The position numbers and the translations under genes were made by a program. From Bacteroides acidifaciens (GTDB taxonomy: Bacteria; Bacteroidota; Bacteroidia; Bacteroidales; Bacteroidaceae), in the NCBI RefSeq assembly GCF_024623065.1, contig NZ_JANJZR010000002.1, positions 91,556-155,555 on the forward strand: a stretch of 64,000 bases of DNA. The letters run 5' to 3'. The number at the start of each line of letters is the position of its first letter. The stretch's first letter is position 1. Shown piece after piece: positions 17,998-27,616 of this stretch. The notes below the pieces were generated by a model, which was not told where the DNA came from, did not search any database, and saw only the letters and a list, made by a program, of their open reading frames with translations.

Positions 17998-20760
17998 TTA
18001 GAAACGTAAATTAACGCCAAATGTATATTGAGTCATCAACGGATGACCGGTACCTGTCATTTCAGGATCTATCACACCATCCATTTTATCAATGCTGAAC
18101 AAATCATGCCCACGGGCAAACAGTCTCATATGGTTCACACCGGGTAACTTATTTACCCACTTTTGTGGTAAATCATAATACACTTCCAATGTACGCAACT
18201 TCAGGTATGAGGCATCAGTCACCCACAAAGAATTCGTATTATAGTTGTTCTTGGAACCATTATAAGTGAGACGCGGATACTTGCCATCAAGATTACTTTC
18301 CGTCCAACGATTATCATAATAATATTGAGAAACAGTATTATTGTTTACCAGAGGACGATAGATACTGCGTGTATCAAGCATCTGACTATAATTGGCAACC
18401 CCTTGGAATAAAGCAGTAAATCCTAATCCTTTGTATTCGGCTCCAAGACTGAAACCGTAATAAATCTCAGGACAGACTTTATTATATCCTAATGCTACCT
18501 GATCATATTCATCAATTACTTTATCACCATTCTGATCCTTGAATTTCAAGTCACCGGGACGTACTTCATCCAGTATCTGTTTCACTTCACGATTTTCAAT
18601 ATCATCCCAACTCTGATAAATCCCTTCCACTTCATAACCAAAATATTGGCTTACAGAATGTCCGGTACGTTTCAAATAATCATACGGACGATACACCTCA
18701 TTCATCTCCTTAATCTTATTACGATTGAAACTGAATTGCCCGCCTAACCGATAAGTAACATTTCCTATTTTATCATTCCAATTAGCTGCAACTTCCACAC
18801 CGTAGCTATTCACAATACCACTGTTTATATCAGGAGCTGCAATACCTAATACAGAGGAAAGAGCGCCATCTCCATCTACCAAAATATCTGTACGATGATC
18901 ATAATAACCATCTATTGATAAAGAAAGACGATTCCATGCCATAAAATCAATACCCGCATTCAACTTATGTGATTTTTCATAAGTTAACCCATCTACAGCA
19001 AGACGAGCCTCTTTCATACCGCTGATGGAAGCCGGTGTTTCACCAAAATAATAACTTCCACCACCACTATATGAACCACGGAAAAGTTGTACACCATAGT
19101 CAGCACGCCCTGCAATACCATACGAAGCACGAAGTTTCAACATATTCAGCCAGTCAGCTTTAAAAGCATTCTCTTCTGAAAGAATCCAACCTGCACCTAC
19201 CGAAGGAAAAATCCCCCATCGATCATCCGGTTCGAGAATACTGGACGCAGAACCTGCCAAAGAGAAATCAAGCAAGTAACGATTCTTATAAGTATAATGA
19301 ATTTGCCCCGCAATATCCATAAAGGCTCTGCCTGCATTCTGCCCACGCTTCATCAGCTTGTCCATACTATAAAACACAGTAGCGTTCAACTTATGATCAG
19401 CCTTCCAGATACGATCATAATTCACCTGTGCGTTGATAGTCAGACGGCGAACCACATCCTTGATACTGCTACTAAAGTCTAAAGCAGTCTCTTCAGTCAA
19501 CTTCTTATAAGAATTTTCTTCACCGTCCCAACCCATAGTAGCTTGTTCGGTTGCATATTTATGCTGGTTGCGTTCCCAATATCGCGCCTCGTTGTCAAAA
19601 CCTAGACGAGCAGTAGCAGACAAACCTTTAGTAATGAAACTCAAGTCCTGTGCAAAGTTTATGTCTGCATAAAGGTTACGAGTCTGCCCACGTTCATAAC
19701 CCGTATCAGAAATCATAGCTATCGGGTTGCTGCCATAAATAGAAGTTGCTCCCCATCGACCACTGGAAGTCTTGACAGGCATAGCACCCGACGGAACTTT
19801 ATACAACATATCGAATATGTCAGCGGTAGTGGTATAGGGACGATTATCCTCCGCAAAGTTACCACGCATATTAAGTTGCAATTTAGTGGTATTTCCCAAC
19901 TTAATGTCGAGATTGGTCATAAAGTTCAGTTTAGAGTACTTAAACTGCGTAGAATACCCTTCATTCTCCTCGGTTGGTTGCAAAATACCTTTGTCGTTCA
20001 GGTAATTCAGCTGAGTAAAATACTGTACAACATCACCACCTCCACGGAGGGAAAAATTCACATTGTTACCGAAACTATGGTCTCGAAGCGCTTCGTCCAT
20101 CCAATCCACATTAGGATAGAACTCCGGATAAGTTTGGTCACGGAAAGCATCCAACTCACGCTGGCTGTAACGAGGTGTCGTGGTACCATCATTTTTCAAG
20201 CCTTCATTCATGGCCTGAGCATAAGTATAACCATCCACAAATTCCGGTAAACGGTGTGGTATACCCATCTTAAACTCATAGTCGAAGGTAATGACCGGTT
20301 TCCCCACATGACCACGTTTGGTAGTGATAAGAATCACACCGTTAGCGCCACGCATACCATAAAGCGCCAGTGAAGCGGCATCTTTCAGTACACTGACAGA
20401 CTCGATGTCTTGCACAGCAAGATTATCGATGCTACGTTCATAACCATCAATCAATATCAACGGACTCTTACTACTAGTAGTACCTACACCGCGTACATAA
20501 AGTGTAGCACCGTTTTCCCATTCATTCCCTCCATTCTGCAAAACCTGAAGACCGGGAATCAGTCCAAACAAAGCGTTGGAGGCTACCGTACTGGTACGGT
20601 GACCCAATTCATCAGCCGTAGCCATGCCACCGGCGGTAGTCGCTTCCTTCTTGCTGAACGAGATACCCCGTCCGTAATGCTGTATGCTGTCTGCTACCTG
20701 AGCTGCCGCAATGGAAGAACACAGCAGCCCTGTAATGATTAGCTTTATACTTTTTTCCAT
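17998..20760 (-). CDS. SusC-like TonB-dependent transporter lacking the N-terminal CarboxypepD-like domain (pair 2)
   Basis: This is a TonB-dependent outer-membrane importer for oligosaccharides. After a signal peptide (residues 1-20) it goes almost directly into the plug domain: VRGVGTTSSKSPLILIDGYER, ESVSVLKDAASLALYG and GANGVILITTKRG. The barrel ends in YTFGVNLRF. At 920 residues it is about 130 shorter than its neighbour. The missing part is the N-terminal carboxypeptidase-regulatory-like domain that most SusC proteins carry before the plug. No frameshift is visible, so this is probably a genuine short form. It forms the second SusC/D pair of the operon. Confidence 0.95.
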   Translation of the reverse strand: MEKSIKLIITGLLCSSIAAAQVADSIQHYGRGISFSKKEATTAGGMATADELGHRTSTVASNALFGLIPGLQVLQNGGNEWENGATLYVRGVGTTSSKSPLILIDGYERSIDNLAVQDIESVSVLKDAASLALYGMRGANGVILITTKRGHVGKPVITFDYEFKMGIPHRLPEFVDGYTYAQAMNEGLKNDGTTTPRYSQRELDAFRDQTYPEFYPNVDWMDEALRDHSFGNNVNFSLRGGGDVVQYFTQLNYLNDKGILQPTEENEGYSTQFKYSKLNFMTNLDIKLGNTTKLQLNMRGNFAEDNRPYTTTADIFDMLYKVPSGAMPVKTSSGRWGATSIYGSNPIAMISDTGYERGQTRNLYADINFAQDLSFITKGLSATARLGFDNEARYWERNQHKYATEQATMGWDGEENSYKKLTEETALDFSSSIKDVVRRLTINAQVNYDRIWKADHKLNATVFYSMDKLMKRGQNAGRAFMDIAGQIHYTYKNRYLLDFSLAGSASSILEPDDRWGIFPSVGAGWILSEENAFKADWLNMLKLRASYGIAGRADYGVQLFRGSYSGGGSYYFGETPASISGMKEARLAVDGLTYEKSHKLNAGIDFMAWNRLSLSIDGYYDHRTDILVDGDGALSSVLGIAAPDINSGIVNSYGVEVAANWNDKIGNVTYRLGGQFSFNRNKIKEMNEVYRPYDYLKRTGHSVSQYFGYEVEGIYQSWDDIENREVKQILDEVRPGDLKFKDQNGDKVIDEYDQVALGYNKVCPEIYYGFSLGAEYKGLGFTALFQGVANYSQMLDTRSIYRPLVNNNTVSQYYYDNRWTESNLDGKYPRLTYNGSKNNYNTNSLWVTDASYLKLRTLEVYYDLPQKWVNKLPGVNHMRLFARGHDLFSIDKMDGVIDPEMTGTGHPLMTQYTFGVNLRF

Positions 20761-20798
20761 AAGGATAGTATGATTACTTTATTCAATAATATATTATG

Positions 20799-22631
20799 TT
20801 ATTCCCAACCAGGATTTTGAACCAATCCGTACCCTTTATTCACCTCTTTGGGAGGGAATGCACTCAAATACCACTTCGGAGAGAAGCCACCGGCCTTCTG
20901 CCAAGCTCTTTCTTTCAGTTGCGGGAACTCAAACAGATATTCTCCTGTTTTCTTATGCTTATAGAAATAAAGACCATGCAGATGTTTAGTAAAGTCCGTC
21001 TCACGTTTCCAGCGAATAAGATCATAGAAACGAACTTCCTCAAAGCCAAATTCACAGGCACGTTCACGAAGTACTGCTTCACGGAATTCGTCCTTGTTCA
21101 AACCTGCCTTCAAATCACCCAGACCTACACGATTTCTCACCGCATTGATATAAGAATAAGCCTCACCGGTACGATTACATTCATTCAACGCCTCAGCATA
21201 TGACAAATAGACCTCAGCCAAACGCAACAACGGCCACTGAATGACACGACCACTCCATTCCCCTTGACGGTCGAGTAAAAACTTACGTGCTGTCAGACCG
21301 TTAGTAGTTAGCCCTTTATCATCCAGGTTGACACTTTTATTATTATAATGTTCACCTTTCGGATAATTTGTCTTATCTTTTGAATATTGCCGATATATAG
21401 CAGCCACACCGCTACCGAACTTGTCACCATCCAACAGAATAGTTTCACACAAACGAGGGTCACGATTAACAAACGGATTTTTAGCATGTTCTTGATTATT
21501 CCAGTCAAAATCGCTTCCATCTGCCATAGGGAACATATCGAAGTACTCCTTGGTAACTCCCCAAGCACCCCAACGTGCACTTTGCATGATCCCCCCGATA
21601 TTGTTGGTCTTATAATGGCGGCGTACCGAAATCAATGATTCTGTCGTACCTCGTGTATAGTAAGCGTCACGGAATGCCATACGCGGTTCTCCCCCTTTCA
21701 CCAAATCGTAGAAACCTTCCTTATTCAATGCCTTAAAAAAGTCTTCGCCTGCTTTTGCGGCATCTTCCCAACGTTTTGGGTCATATCCCCCAAACCAAGT
21801 CATCAATTTTTCGGAAGCTTCGCCCTCATAATAAGGCATCTCATTATTAAACAAGGGACTTGCAGCAAACAAAAGTACACGCACTTTCAATCCCATAGCA
21901 GAAGCACGGGTCAGGCGGCCACTCCAGTTGTCAGATTCTTCTTCAGTAACATTCCAGGGAAGCTCTTTACAATCAATAGCCTCATCCAGCAATCTCACGA
22001 TAAAATTTACGGTCTCCTGCAAAGTGGCACGGGCAGGAAATCCCAAACCATCTTCTGCGGAAATAGCTCGGTCTACAATAGGCAGACCACCAAAGTGACG
22101 AAGCATCTCGGCATATTGAGTAGCAATCACAATTTTAGCCTCCGCTTTCAAACGCAACTTCTCAGCTTCATCCATATCAGGCACACGGTCTACATTCTCT
22201 ATAAACACCCAAGCCATGCGGATACTTTTCCAGCTATTACGCCGGGTAAAGCCGTATTTGGTAGCTCCGTCTCCATCGGACGCCTCTTCCGAACCGGCAT
22301 TGTAAGCACCACTGTAATAAACTTTATTAGGACCATCCCAGGTCAAAGCTGAATTACACAAATCCGTCAAATCTTCCTGAATTCCAAACCACATATTGGT
22401 AGAAAAACCATAACTGTTACTTGCCCAAAATGCGTATGGCAAATTACCATAACTATTCCACAGCACCCGACGCGCATATACCGCTGTAGAAAAGATGGTA
22501 TCAATGGTAACATCCGAACTAGGAGGTTTCTGAAGGAATTTTTCACCCAGCGCAAAGTCCTCGCATGATATTGTGGTAATCAGTAAAGTCCCCAACATCA
22601 ATCCTTGAAAATATCTTGTAAGTGATTTCAT
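20799..22631 (-). CDS. SusD-like outer-membrane glycan-binding lipoprotein (pair 1)
   Basis: The 610-residue protein has a lipoprotein signal ending in TTISC (Cys23), so it should be exposed at the outer membrane surface. The N-terminal SusD segment (FLQKPPSSDVTIDTIFST) and the C-terminal block (INAVRNRVG, REAVLRERACEFGFEEVRFYDLIRWKR, closing GLVQNPGWE) mark it as RagB/SusD family. It is 17 bp downstream of the full-length SusC and 38 bp before the short SusC, within a continuous minus-strand operon. Confidence 0.95.
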   Translation of the reverse strand: MKSLTRYFQGLMLGTLLITTISCEDFALGEKFLQKPPSSDVTIDTIFSTAVYARRVLWNSYGNLPYAFWASNSYGFSTNMWFGIQEDLTDLCNSALTWDGPNKVYYSGAYNAGSEEASDGDGATKYGFTRRNSWKSIRMAWVFIENVDRVPDMDEAEKLRLKAEAKIVIATQYAEMLRHFGGLPIVDRAISAEDGLGFPARATLQETVNFIVRLLDEAIDCKELPWNVTEEESDNWSGRLTRASAMGLKVRVLLFAASPLFNNEMPYYEGEASEKLMTWFGGYDPKRWEDAAKAGEDFFKALNKEGFYDLVKGGEPRMAFRDAYYTRGTTESLISVRRHYKTNNIGGIMQSARWGAWGVTKEYFDMFPMADGSDFDWNNQEHAKNPFVNRDPRLCETILLDGDKFGSGVAAIYRQYSKDKTNYPKGEHYNNKSVNLDDKGLTTNGLTARKFLLDRQGEWSGRVIQWPLLRLAEVYLSYAEALNECNRTGEAYSYINAVRNRVGLGDLKAGLNKDEFREAVLRERACEFGFEEVRFYDLIRWKRETDFTKHLHGLYFYKHKKTGEYLFEFPQLKERAWQKAGGFSPKWYLSAFPPKEVNKGYGLVQNPGWE

Positions 22632-22648
22632 ATCATTCTATTTTTTAA

Positions 22649-25600
22649 TTAAAAACCTACTTTCAAACCAAAGTTGATAACCATCACCAATGGATAATTA
22701 GCTCTTGCAGCAGATTTCGACTCCGGGTCTATCACGTCCAATTTATCAAATGTAAGCAGGTTATAACCGGTAGCATATACACGCAAACTGCCTAAATGCA
22801 TCTTATTCAAAATTTTCTTGGAGAAACTGTAACCTACTTCCACATTCTTCAGACGTAAGTAAGAAGCATCACGCAACCATAAATCAGAGTCATAGTAATT
22901 GTTACTTCTGTTCACAAACGAGATAGCGGGATATTTAGCCGCACTCCCCTTTTGTGTCCAAGTATCGGTAACAAAATATTTCATCAGTGAACGTTGGTTA
23001 GTCTGCCCAAAAGGATAACGGAAAACGTCGTCCAACATACGTGAAGTCTTGGCAGCCCCCGCCCAAGTCATGCTGATGTCAAATCCTTTGTAAGAAATAC
23101 CATAGTTGATACCATATGACAACTGCGGATAGTTAGTATTACCGATAGCGGTAATATCATTCTGGTCTATCTTTTTATCACCGTTCAAGTCCATATACAT
23201 CACATCGCCAGGCTTGGGAGTAATGCCATGATCAGGAATACCTCCATGTCCTTCGGTGGCATATCGTTCCACATCCTCCTCGGAGAAATACCCGGCAAAC
23301 TTACGACCAAAATGCTGACCGACAGATTTACCGGTACGTTGCATATAAGCATACGGATAAGTCACCTCGTCCATATAAATAATCTTGTTTTTGGTACGCG
23401 AAATATTAAATCCGATATTATATCTCAATTTGTTAATTTTATCTCTCCAATTCACATTGATTTCATATCCCTTATTGTCTACCTTACCGATGTTAGCGGT
23501 AGGAAGCGTCACAGCCAAATAACCGGGGTCAGTTCCACGGGAAGTCAGGATATCACGGCGGTGTTCGATGAAGTAGTCAAAGTTCACCTTCAATTTGCTA
23601 TTAAAGAAATAAGCGTCAACACCATAATTCTGTTTAGCAGCCGTTTCCCAAGTCACATTGGGATTTCCCTTCTTTGCCTCGTTGGCACCTGTAGTAATAG
23701 AACTGCCACTACCGAAGTAGAAACCACCATTAGAAGCATTGTATACGTCCGGCAGATAGAGGAAACGGGACTTATCACTCACACGATCATTACCTACGAT
23801 ACCATAAGATACACGCATTTTCAAGTAGTCCATAAAAGTTTTTACCGGCTTCATGAAATTCTCTTCTGATATCACCCAACCCACAGAGAACGCGGGAAAC
23901 AAACCGAAACGTTTGCCCGGAGCAAAGTTCTCCGATCCGTTGTATCCCATATTCACATCGAACATATAACGGGTGTTATAGTCGTAAGTAGCACGTCCCA
24001 CCAAACCGATATAACTTCTCGGAATTGACAAAAACGCCGAAGGGCCGCTAGGGTAATAAGTGATAGATTGATTATACATTACAAGTCCCGAAACGTGGTG
24101 TTTGCCAAAGTCACGTTTATAGTTCAGGGCAGCTTCCACATACCAGTCCTTACCACGGCCGATAGCTTCTTCATAGCCTAATATATTTTCTTCATCCACA
24201 CGGCGAAGCAGTACCGATCCGTCGGATTGTATCAACGGCTCGTAATGAGGAGTTTTACCACGTCTTTTTTTAGTAAGAGAAACAGAACTATTATAAGCAC
24301 CTTTCACATGAGCTTTCAAGCCTTTGGTTATAAAGTTCAACTTCTGTTCTAACAAGAAGTCGAAATTCAGCGTATTACCATAAGTCACATCATAACCTCG
24401 TCCGTAATAAGTGTACATGGCATCACGCATATCACCGAAAGAACTAGAAATATTACGCGCATCCGCCCACACCCATTTTCCGTCCACGATACCTGAACCG
24501 GAAAATGGAACAGCCCAATAAATACCACGGAAAATAGTCTCAATACTGGACAGACCCGATTCTCCATCCACACCTGGAGTGTGTTTGTCATTGACACGTC
24601 CACCCACATTCACACGAAGCTGTGTAGTCTTTGTCAAATCCACATCCAAATTCAAACGATAATTGTAGCGATTGTAGCTGTAATTGTCATCATAATCTTT
24701 TTGATAACAGTTAAAGAGCCCGTCCTGAGTAAATACACCGAGTGACGCGAAATAGCGCACTCTCTGCGAACCGCCCGAAATAGTCAAGTTATGTTGCGTT
24801 TGTAGAGCCGTATTACGTACCAAATAGTCCATCCAGTCCGTATCCGGATAAGCCAACGGATTGCTGTGAGTGCGAAACCCTTCAATAGCTTCCGGTTTGA
24901 ACGCCAGTTGGGCTTCGGTGTATCCATCGTGAAGCTGGGCGTTATTATATGCCGTGGCATATTCATAGCTATTAGCAAAATCAGGTAATCGAGTAGGTGT
25001 CTGTAAGGCAAATGAAGTAGAGAAGCTAACTTTCGCTTTCCCTTCCTGCCCGCGTTTGGTTGTCACCAAAATAACGCCATTAGCACCACGTACCCCGAAC
25101 ACAGCCGTTGCAGAAGCATCTTTCAATACCGTAATATCTTCCACTTCATTAGGATCGAGTTGGAAGAAACTGCGTTCTACTCCATCCACCAAAAACAAAG
25201 GCTGAGACATGGATTCGTTCAATGATCCCACACCACGCACATATACTGTGGGATCGTCACTACCCGGCTGACCGGAAGTCTGGATGGCAGACAAACCTGG
25301 CATTTTACCTGCCAATGCATTACCAATACTTGATACCGGACTTTTCAATACGTCTTTTGTTGTAATAGACGACATTGCTCCTGTTACCGTCACTTTCTTG
25401 GTAGCACCATAAGCCACCACCTGTACTTCCTGTAACTCTTGAACATTTTCATTCAGTTCGATTTTTAAGGTGGATTCTCCGGTATACTTTATTTCTTTAT
25501 CCTTATATCCCACATAAGATATAACGATAGTAGCACCTATCGGAACTTCCAGTTTAAAGTTACCATCCACATCAGTAATAACCCCACTGGTAGTTCCCTT

Positions 25601-25813
25601 TACAATTACACTGGCACCAATTACCGGACCGTGACTATCAGTCACTGTTCCGGTAATCATTCTGCGGTTCTGTTGCACAATAGAACTTGCAACAGAGGCC
25701 TCTCCCGACACACTATTTCCTATAGGGAAAGCCATTTGCCCAAATGACAAAAACGTCGCCAATAGCCATACCTGTCTCTGAGGTATCTTCATTGGAAAGA
25801 AGAAGTTTTCCAT
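22649..25813 (-). CDS. SusC-like TonB-dependent transporter (pair 1)
   Basis: This is the first gene of the PUL operon. The 1054-residue protein has a signal region, then a CarboxypepD-like beta-sandwich (about 52-125, ITGTVTDSHGPVIGASVIVKG...DVDGNF), a TonB-box-like region (EVQVVAYG), the plug (VRGVGSLNESMSQPLFLVDG, GANGVILVTTKRG) and a 22-strand barrel ending LVMVINFGLKVGF. The ATG at 25813 is used; an internal ATG at residue 8 (25792) is possible. It probably imports oligosaccharides captured by the SusD encoded next. Confidence 0.96.
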   Translation of the reverse strand: MENFFFPMKIPQRQVWLLATFLSFGQMAFPIGNSVSGEASVASSIVQQNRRMITGTVTDSHGPVIGASVIVKGTTSGVITDVDGNFKLEVPIGATIVISYVGYKDKEIKYTGESTLKIELNENVQELQEVQVVAYGATKKVTVTGAMSSITTKDVLKSPVSSIGNALAGKMPGLSAIQTSGQPGSDDPTVYVRGVGSLNESMSQPLFLVDGVERSFFQLDPNEVEDITVLKDASATAVFGVRGANGVILVTTKRGQEGKAKVSFSTSFALQTPTRLPDFANSYEYATAYNNAQLHDGYTEAQLAFKPEAIEGFRTHSNPLAYPDTDWMDYLVRNTALQTQHNLTISGGSQRVRYFASLGVFTQDGLFNCYQKDYDDNYSYNRYNYRLNLDVDLTKTTQLRVNVGGRVNDKHTPGVDGESGLSSIETIFRGIYWAVPFSGSGIVDGKWVWADARNISSSFGDMRDAMYTYYGRGYDVTYGNTLNFDFLLEQKLNFITKGLKAHVKGAYNSSVSLTKKRRGKTPHYEPLIQSDGSVLLRRVDEENILGYEEAIGRGKDWYVEAALNYKRDFGKHHVSGLVMYNQSITYYPSGPSAFLSIPRSYIGLVGRATYDYNTRYMFDVNMGYNGSENFAPGKRFGLFPAFSVGWVISEENFMKPVKTFMDYLKMRVSYGIVGNDRVSDKSRFLYLPDVYNASNGGFYFGSGSSITTGANEAKKGNPNVTWETAAKQNYGVDAYFFNSKLKVNFDYFIEHRRDILTSRGTDPGYLAVTLPTANIGKVDNKGYEINVNWRDKINKLRYNIGFNISRTKNKIIYMDEVTYPYAYMQRTGKSVGQHFGRKFAGYFSEEDVERYATEGHGGIPDHGITPKPGDVMYMDLNGDKKIDQNDITAIGNTNYPQLSYGINYGISYKGFDISMTWAGAAKTSRMLDDVFRYPFGQTNQRSLMKYFVTDTWTQKGSAAKYPAISFVNRSNNYYDSDLWLRDASYLRLKNVEVGYSFSKKILNKMHLGSLRVYATGYNLLTFDKLDVIDPESKSAARANYPLVMVINFGLKVGF

Positions 25814-25859
25814 CTCTTTTAAATTTAAGAATTATAAAATATATTATTAAAAAGGTTCT

Positions 25860-25917
25860 ATCAATAATTCACAAAATTAAATAGATTTTAGACATTAAGA
25901 GCCATCTATTATTCACA
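25860..25917 (-). promoter_or_regulatory. Putative promoter region of the PUL operon with a direct repeat
   Basis: On the minus strand, TAATTTTG (25879-25872) fits the Bacteroides -7 box TAnnTTTG, about 59 bp before the susC ATG. Two similar 14-mers flank it: ATCAATAATTCACA at 25860-25873 and ATCTATTATTCACA at 25904-25917 (12 of 14 identical, 44 bp apart). They could be operator half-sites. No good -33 TTTG is present, which would suit an activator-dependent promoter. Confidence 0.45.
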
Positions 25918-25960
25918 AGAAGGTAGCATATTATACACAATCAACAATAAGGTATTTATG

Positions 25961-25995
25961 TACAAAAACGCCCCATAACCAAACAATAATACCCC
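25961..25995 (-). promoter_or_regulatory. Candidate HTCS binding region upstream of susC
   Basis: The block contains TACAAAAACG, CCCCAT and AACAATAATACCCC. Much the same elements, in the same order and orientation, recur at 27469-27531 upstream of the GH88 gene. It lies about 148-182 bp before the susC start. A shared regulator site is the natural reading, since HTCS proteins typically activate the PUL next to them. The rest of the 341-bp gap (25814-26154) shows no gene. Confidence 0.35.
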
Positions 25996-26154
25996 ATATT
26001 ACAGCAAGTCTCCTCCCATCATCAAGTACGCAGAGTTGTAGTTATTTCGTTGCAAATCCATAGTCCCCCGGTTTATAGCGCTTTGCACAGAGAAAGCACA
26101 ACTCTATTACAACAGAAAAAAAGATTTAAAACATGTTTTCACAATTAGATATAT

Positions 26155-27366
26155 TCACCCTTTTTCCAAATCTCTTTTACGTCTCAAAGCCTCCAGATAA
26201 TAATAGTCGGCATAACTAAGAGGAACGTCTATCTCAGTGCAGTCCGGGAAACTACCCACTGAATGCATCAGCAGAAAATAATGATTCTCACCAATTTCAG
26301 CACGATAAGCCGGAGAAGACAGCGTTTTCATTATCTTATCTGCTGTTTCTTTATATTCCTTATTATTTGAGAAGGCACTTAGCTCATACAGTGCGGAAGC
26401 CGTAATAGTAGCAGCCGACACATCCCTCAGTTCCTTTGGAATATTCAGAGCATCAAAATCCCAGTAAGGTATCAAATCTTCGGGAAGATTTGAGTTGGTA
26501 AATATAAACTCATACACCTTCTTCGCCAGATTCAGATATGCCTGACAGTGTGTGTACCTATAACACATTGTATAACCATAAATAGCCCAAGCCTGTCCTC
26601 GTGCCCATGCCGATTCATCGGAATATCCTTGTGCCGTGCAACGCTTAAGCACTTCTCCCGTTTCCGGATCATAGTCTACCACATGATACGAACTTCCATC
26701 CTTCCGGAAATGGTTCTTCAAGGTCTTATCGGCATGTGAAACAGCTATATTATAATAGGTAGAGTCACCGGACAACCGGGTGGCTTCAAACAGAAGTTCC
26801 AAATTCATCAGATTATCAATAATCACCGGACATTTCCATCCCATCTTTAACGGACGTCCTTTGTCGGTATTCCAAGACTGAATGATCTCCGCATTCGGAC
26901 GAAAACGGGTAGACAAGGATTTGGCCGCCTGTACTACGACCGGCTTATATTCCTCTTTACCTCCCATACGCAAGCCGTTGAGGAAGCTGCAACCTATGAT
27001 AAAACCGATATCATGATGTGAAGTATTATATTGTTCCTTATATAAATATTCGGTACATTTCTCTGCTTTCTGCTTCCAGTATTCATTATCGGTAAGATTA
27101 TACAAATACCAAAGGCTTCCCGGGAAGAAGCCGAGAGTCCAATCCCAACCACGACGTGCATACACCATATCTCCTTTAGCGTTCACTGTACGAGGTATTA
27201 AGATTTTATCATTCTTTTCAAGAGCATCTATTTGTAAACCATATTGGACAGCGGCATACTCTATATTCGTCGAAAGGAAATCTTTCTGTCTTTCAGCTCC
27301 CACACAAGCAAACACAGAAAAGAGGAAAAGACCAATACACGTACGAGTTAAAATATTATTTTTCAT
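26155..27366 (-). CDS. GH88 family unsaturated glucuronyl hydrolase, putative lipoprotein
   Basis: GH88 enzymes hydrate and cleave the unsaturated uronic acid that polysaccharide lyases leave at the non-reducing end of glycosaminoglycan-type oligosaccharides. The family's two key aspartates appear as D119 (SHHDIGF) and D184 (VIIDNLMN). Other marks are RRGWDWTLGFFPG, SDESAWARGQAWA and the C-terminal DYYYLEALRR. The (alpha/alpha)6 barrel is complete at 404 residues. The ATG at 27366 is preferred; a TTG two codons upstream is not needed. The signal peptide ends FSVFAC, so lipidation at Cys21 is possible. It has its own promoter region and lies 341 bp upstream of the susC operon, in the same direction. 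Confidence 0.92.
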   Translation of the reverse strand: MKNNILTRTCIGLFLFSVFACVGAERQKDFLSTNIEYAAVQYGLQIDALEKNDKILIPRTVNAKGDMVYARRGWDWTLGFFPGSLWYLYNLTDNEYWKQKAEKCTEYLYKEQYNTSHHDIGFIIGCSFLNGLRMGGKEEYKPVVVQAAKSLSTRFRPNAEIIQSWNTDKGRPLKMGWKCPVIIDNLMNLELLFEATRLSGDSTYYNIAVSHADKTLKNHFRKDGSSYHVVDYDPETGEVLKRCTAQGYSDESAWARGQAWAIYGYTMCYRYTHCQAYLNLAKKVYEFIFTNSNLPEDLIPYWDFDALNIPKELRDVSAATITASALYELSAFSNNKEYKETADKIMKTLSSPAYRAEIGENHYFLLMHSVGSFPDCTEIDVPLSYADYYYLEALRRKRDLEKG

Positions 27367-27405
27367 AAACAATCAATATTTCATTAATTTATCAACTTTA
27401 CCAAA

Positions 27406-27413
27406 CAAAAATA
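27406..27413 (-). promoter_or_regulatory. -7 box of the GH88 gene promoter
   Basis: TATTTTTG on the minus strand matches TAnnTTTG and is 40 bp before the GH88 ATG. A clear -33 TTTG is not visible, as expected if an activator is needed. Confidence 0.45.
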
Positions 27414-27468
27414 AAAAATGAAATAACATTGGAGGGGTTATATATATCCATGAAAGGAATCCCAAACA

Positions 27469-27531
27469 TACAAAACGAGCCCAATGGGGCAAAATGGACA
27501 AAATAATACATAAATTGAACAATAATACACC
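27469..27531. promoter_or_regulatory. Candidate HTCS binding region between GH88 and the HTCS gene
   Basis: The block has TACAAAACG, GCCCAA, then two related elements ACAAAATAATACA (27498-27510) and AACAATAATACACC (27518-27531). The last matches AACAATAATACCCC upstream of susC at 13 of 14 positions. It is in the divergent intergenic region and could serve both genes. Confidence 0.35.
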
Positions 27532-27549
27532 TAACAACACAACATCACG

Positions 27550-27581
27550 TTTTCCTCCTCACGACAAAAAAACTATATTTG
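27550..27581 (+). promoter_or_regulatory. Promoter of the HTCS gene
   Basis: TATATTTG (27574-27581) is a full match to the Bacteroides -7 box, 36 bp before the HTCS ATG. TTTT at 27550-27553, with a 20-nt spacer, is a near match to the -33 TTTG. Confidence 0.6.
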
Positions 27582-27616
27582 CAAATCTTAAATAATGATT
27601 ACTATACCTAAAGATT

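Noticed and set aside
17985..18020. Longer N-terminus for the second SusD
   Set aside because: It overlaps the end of the susC gene and places the signal peptide internally.
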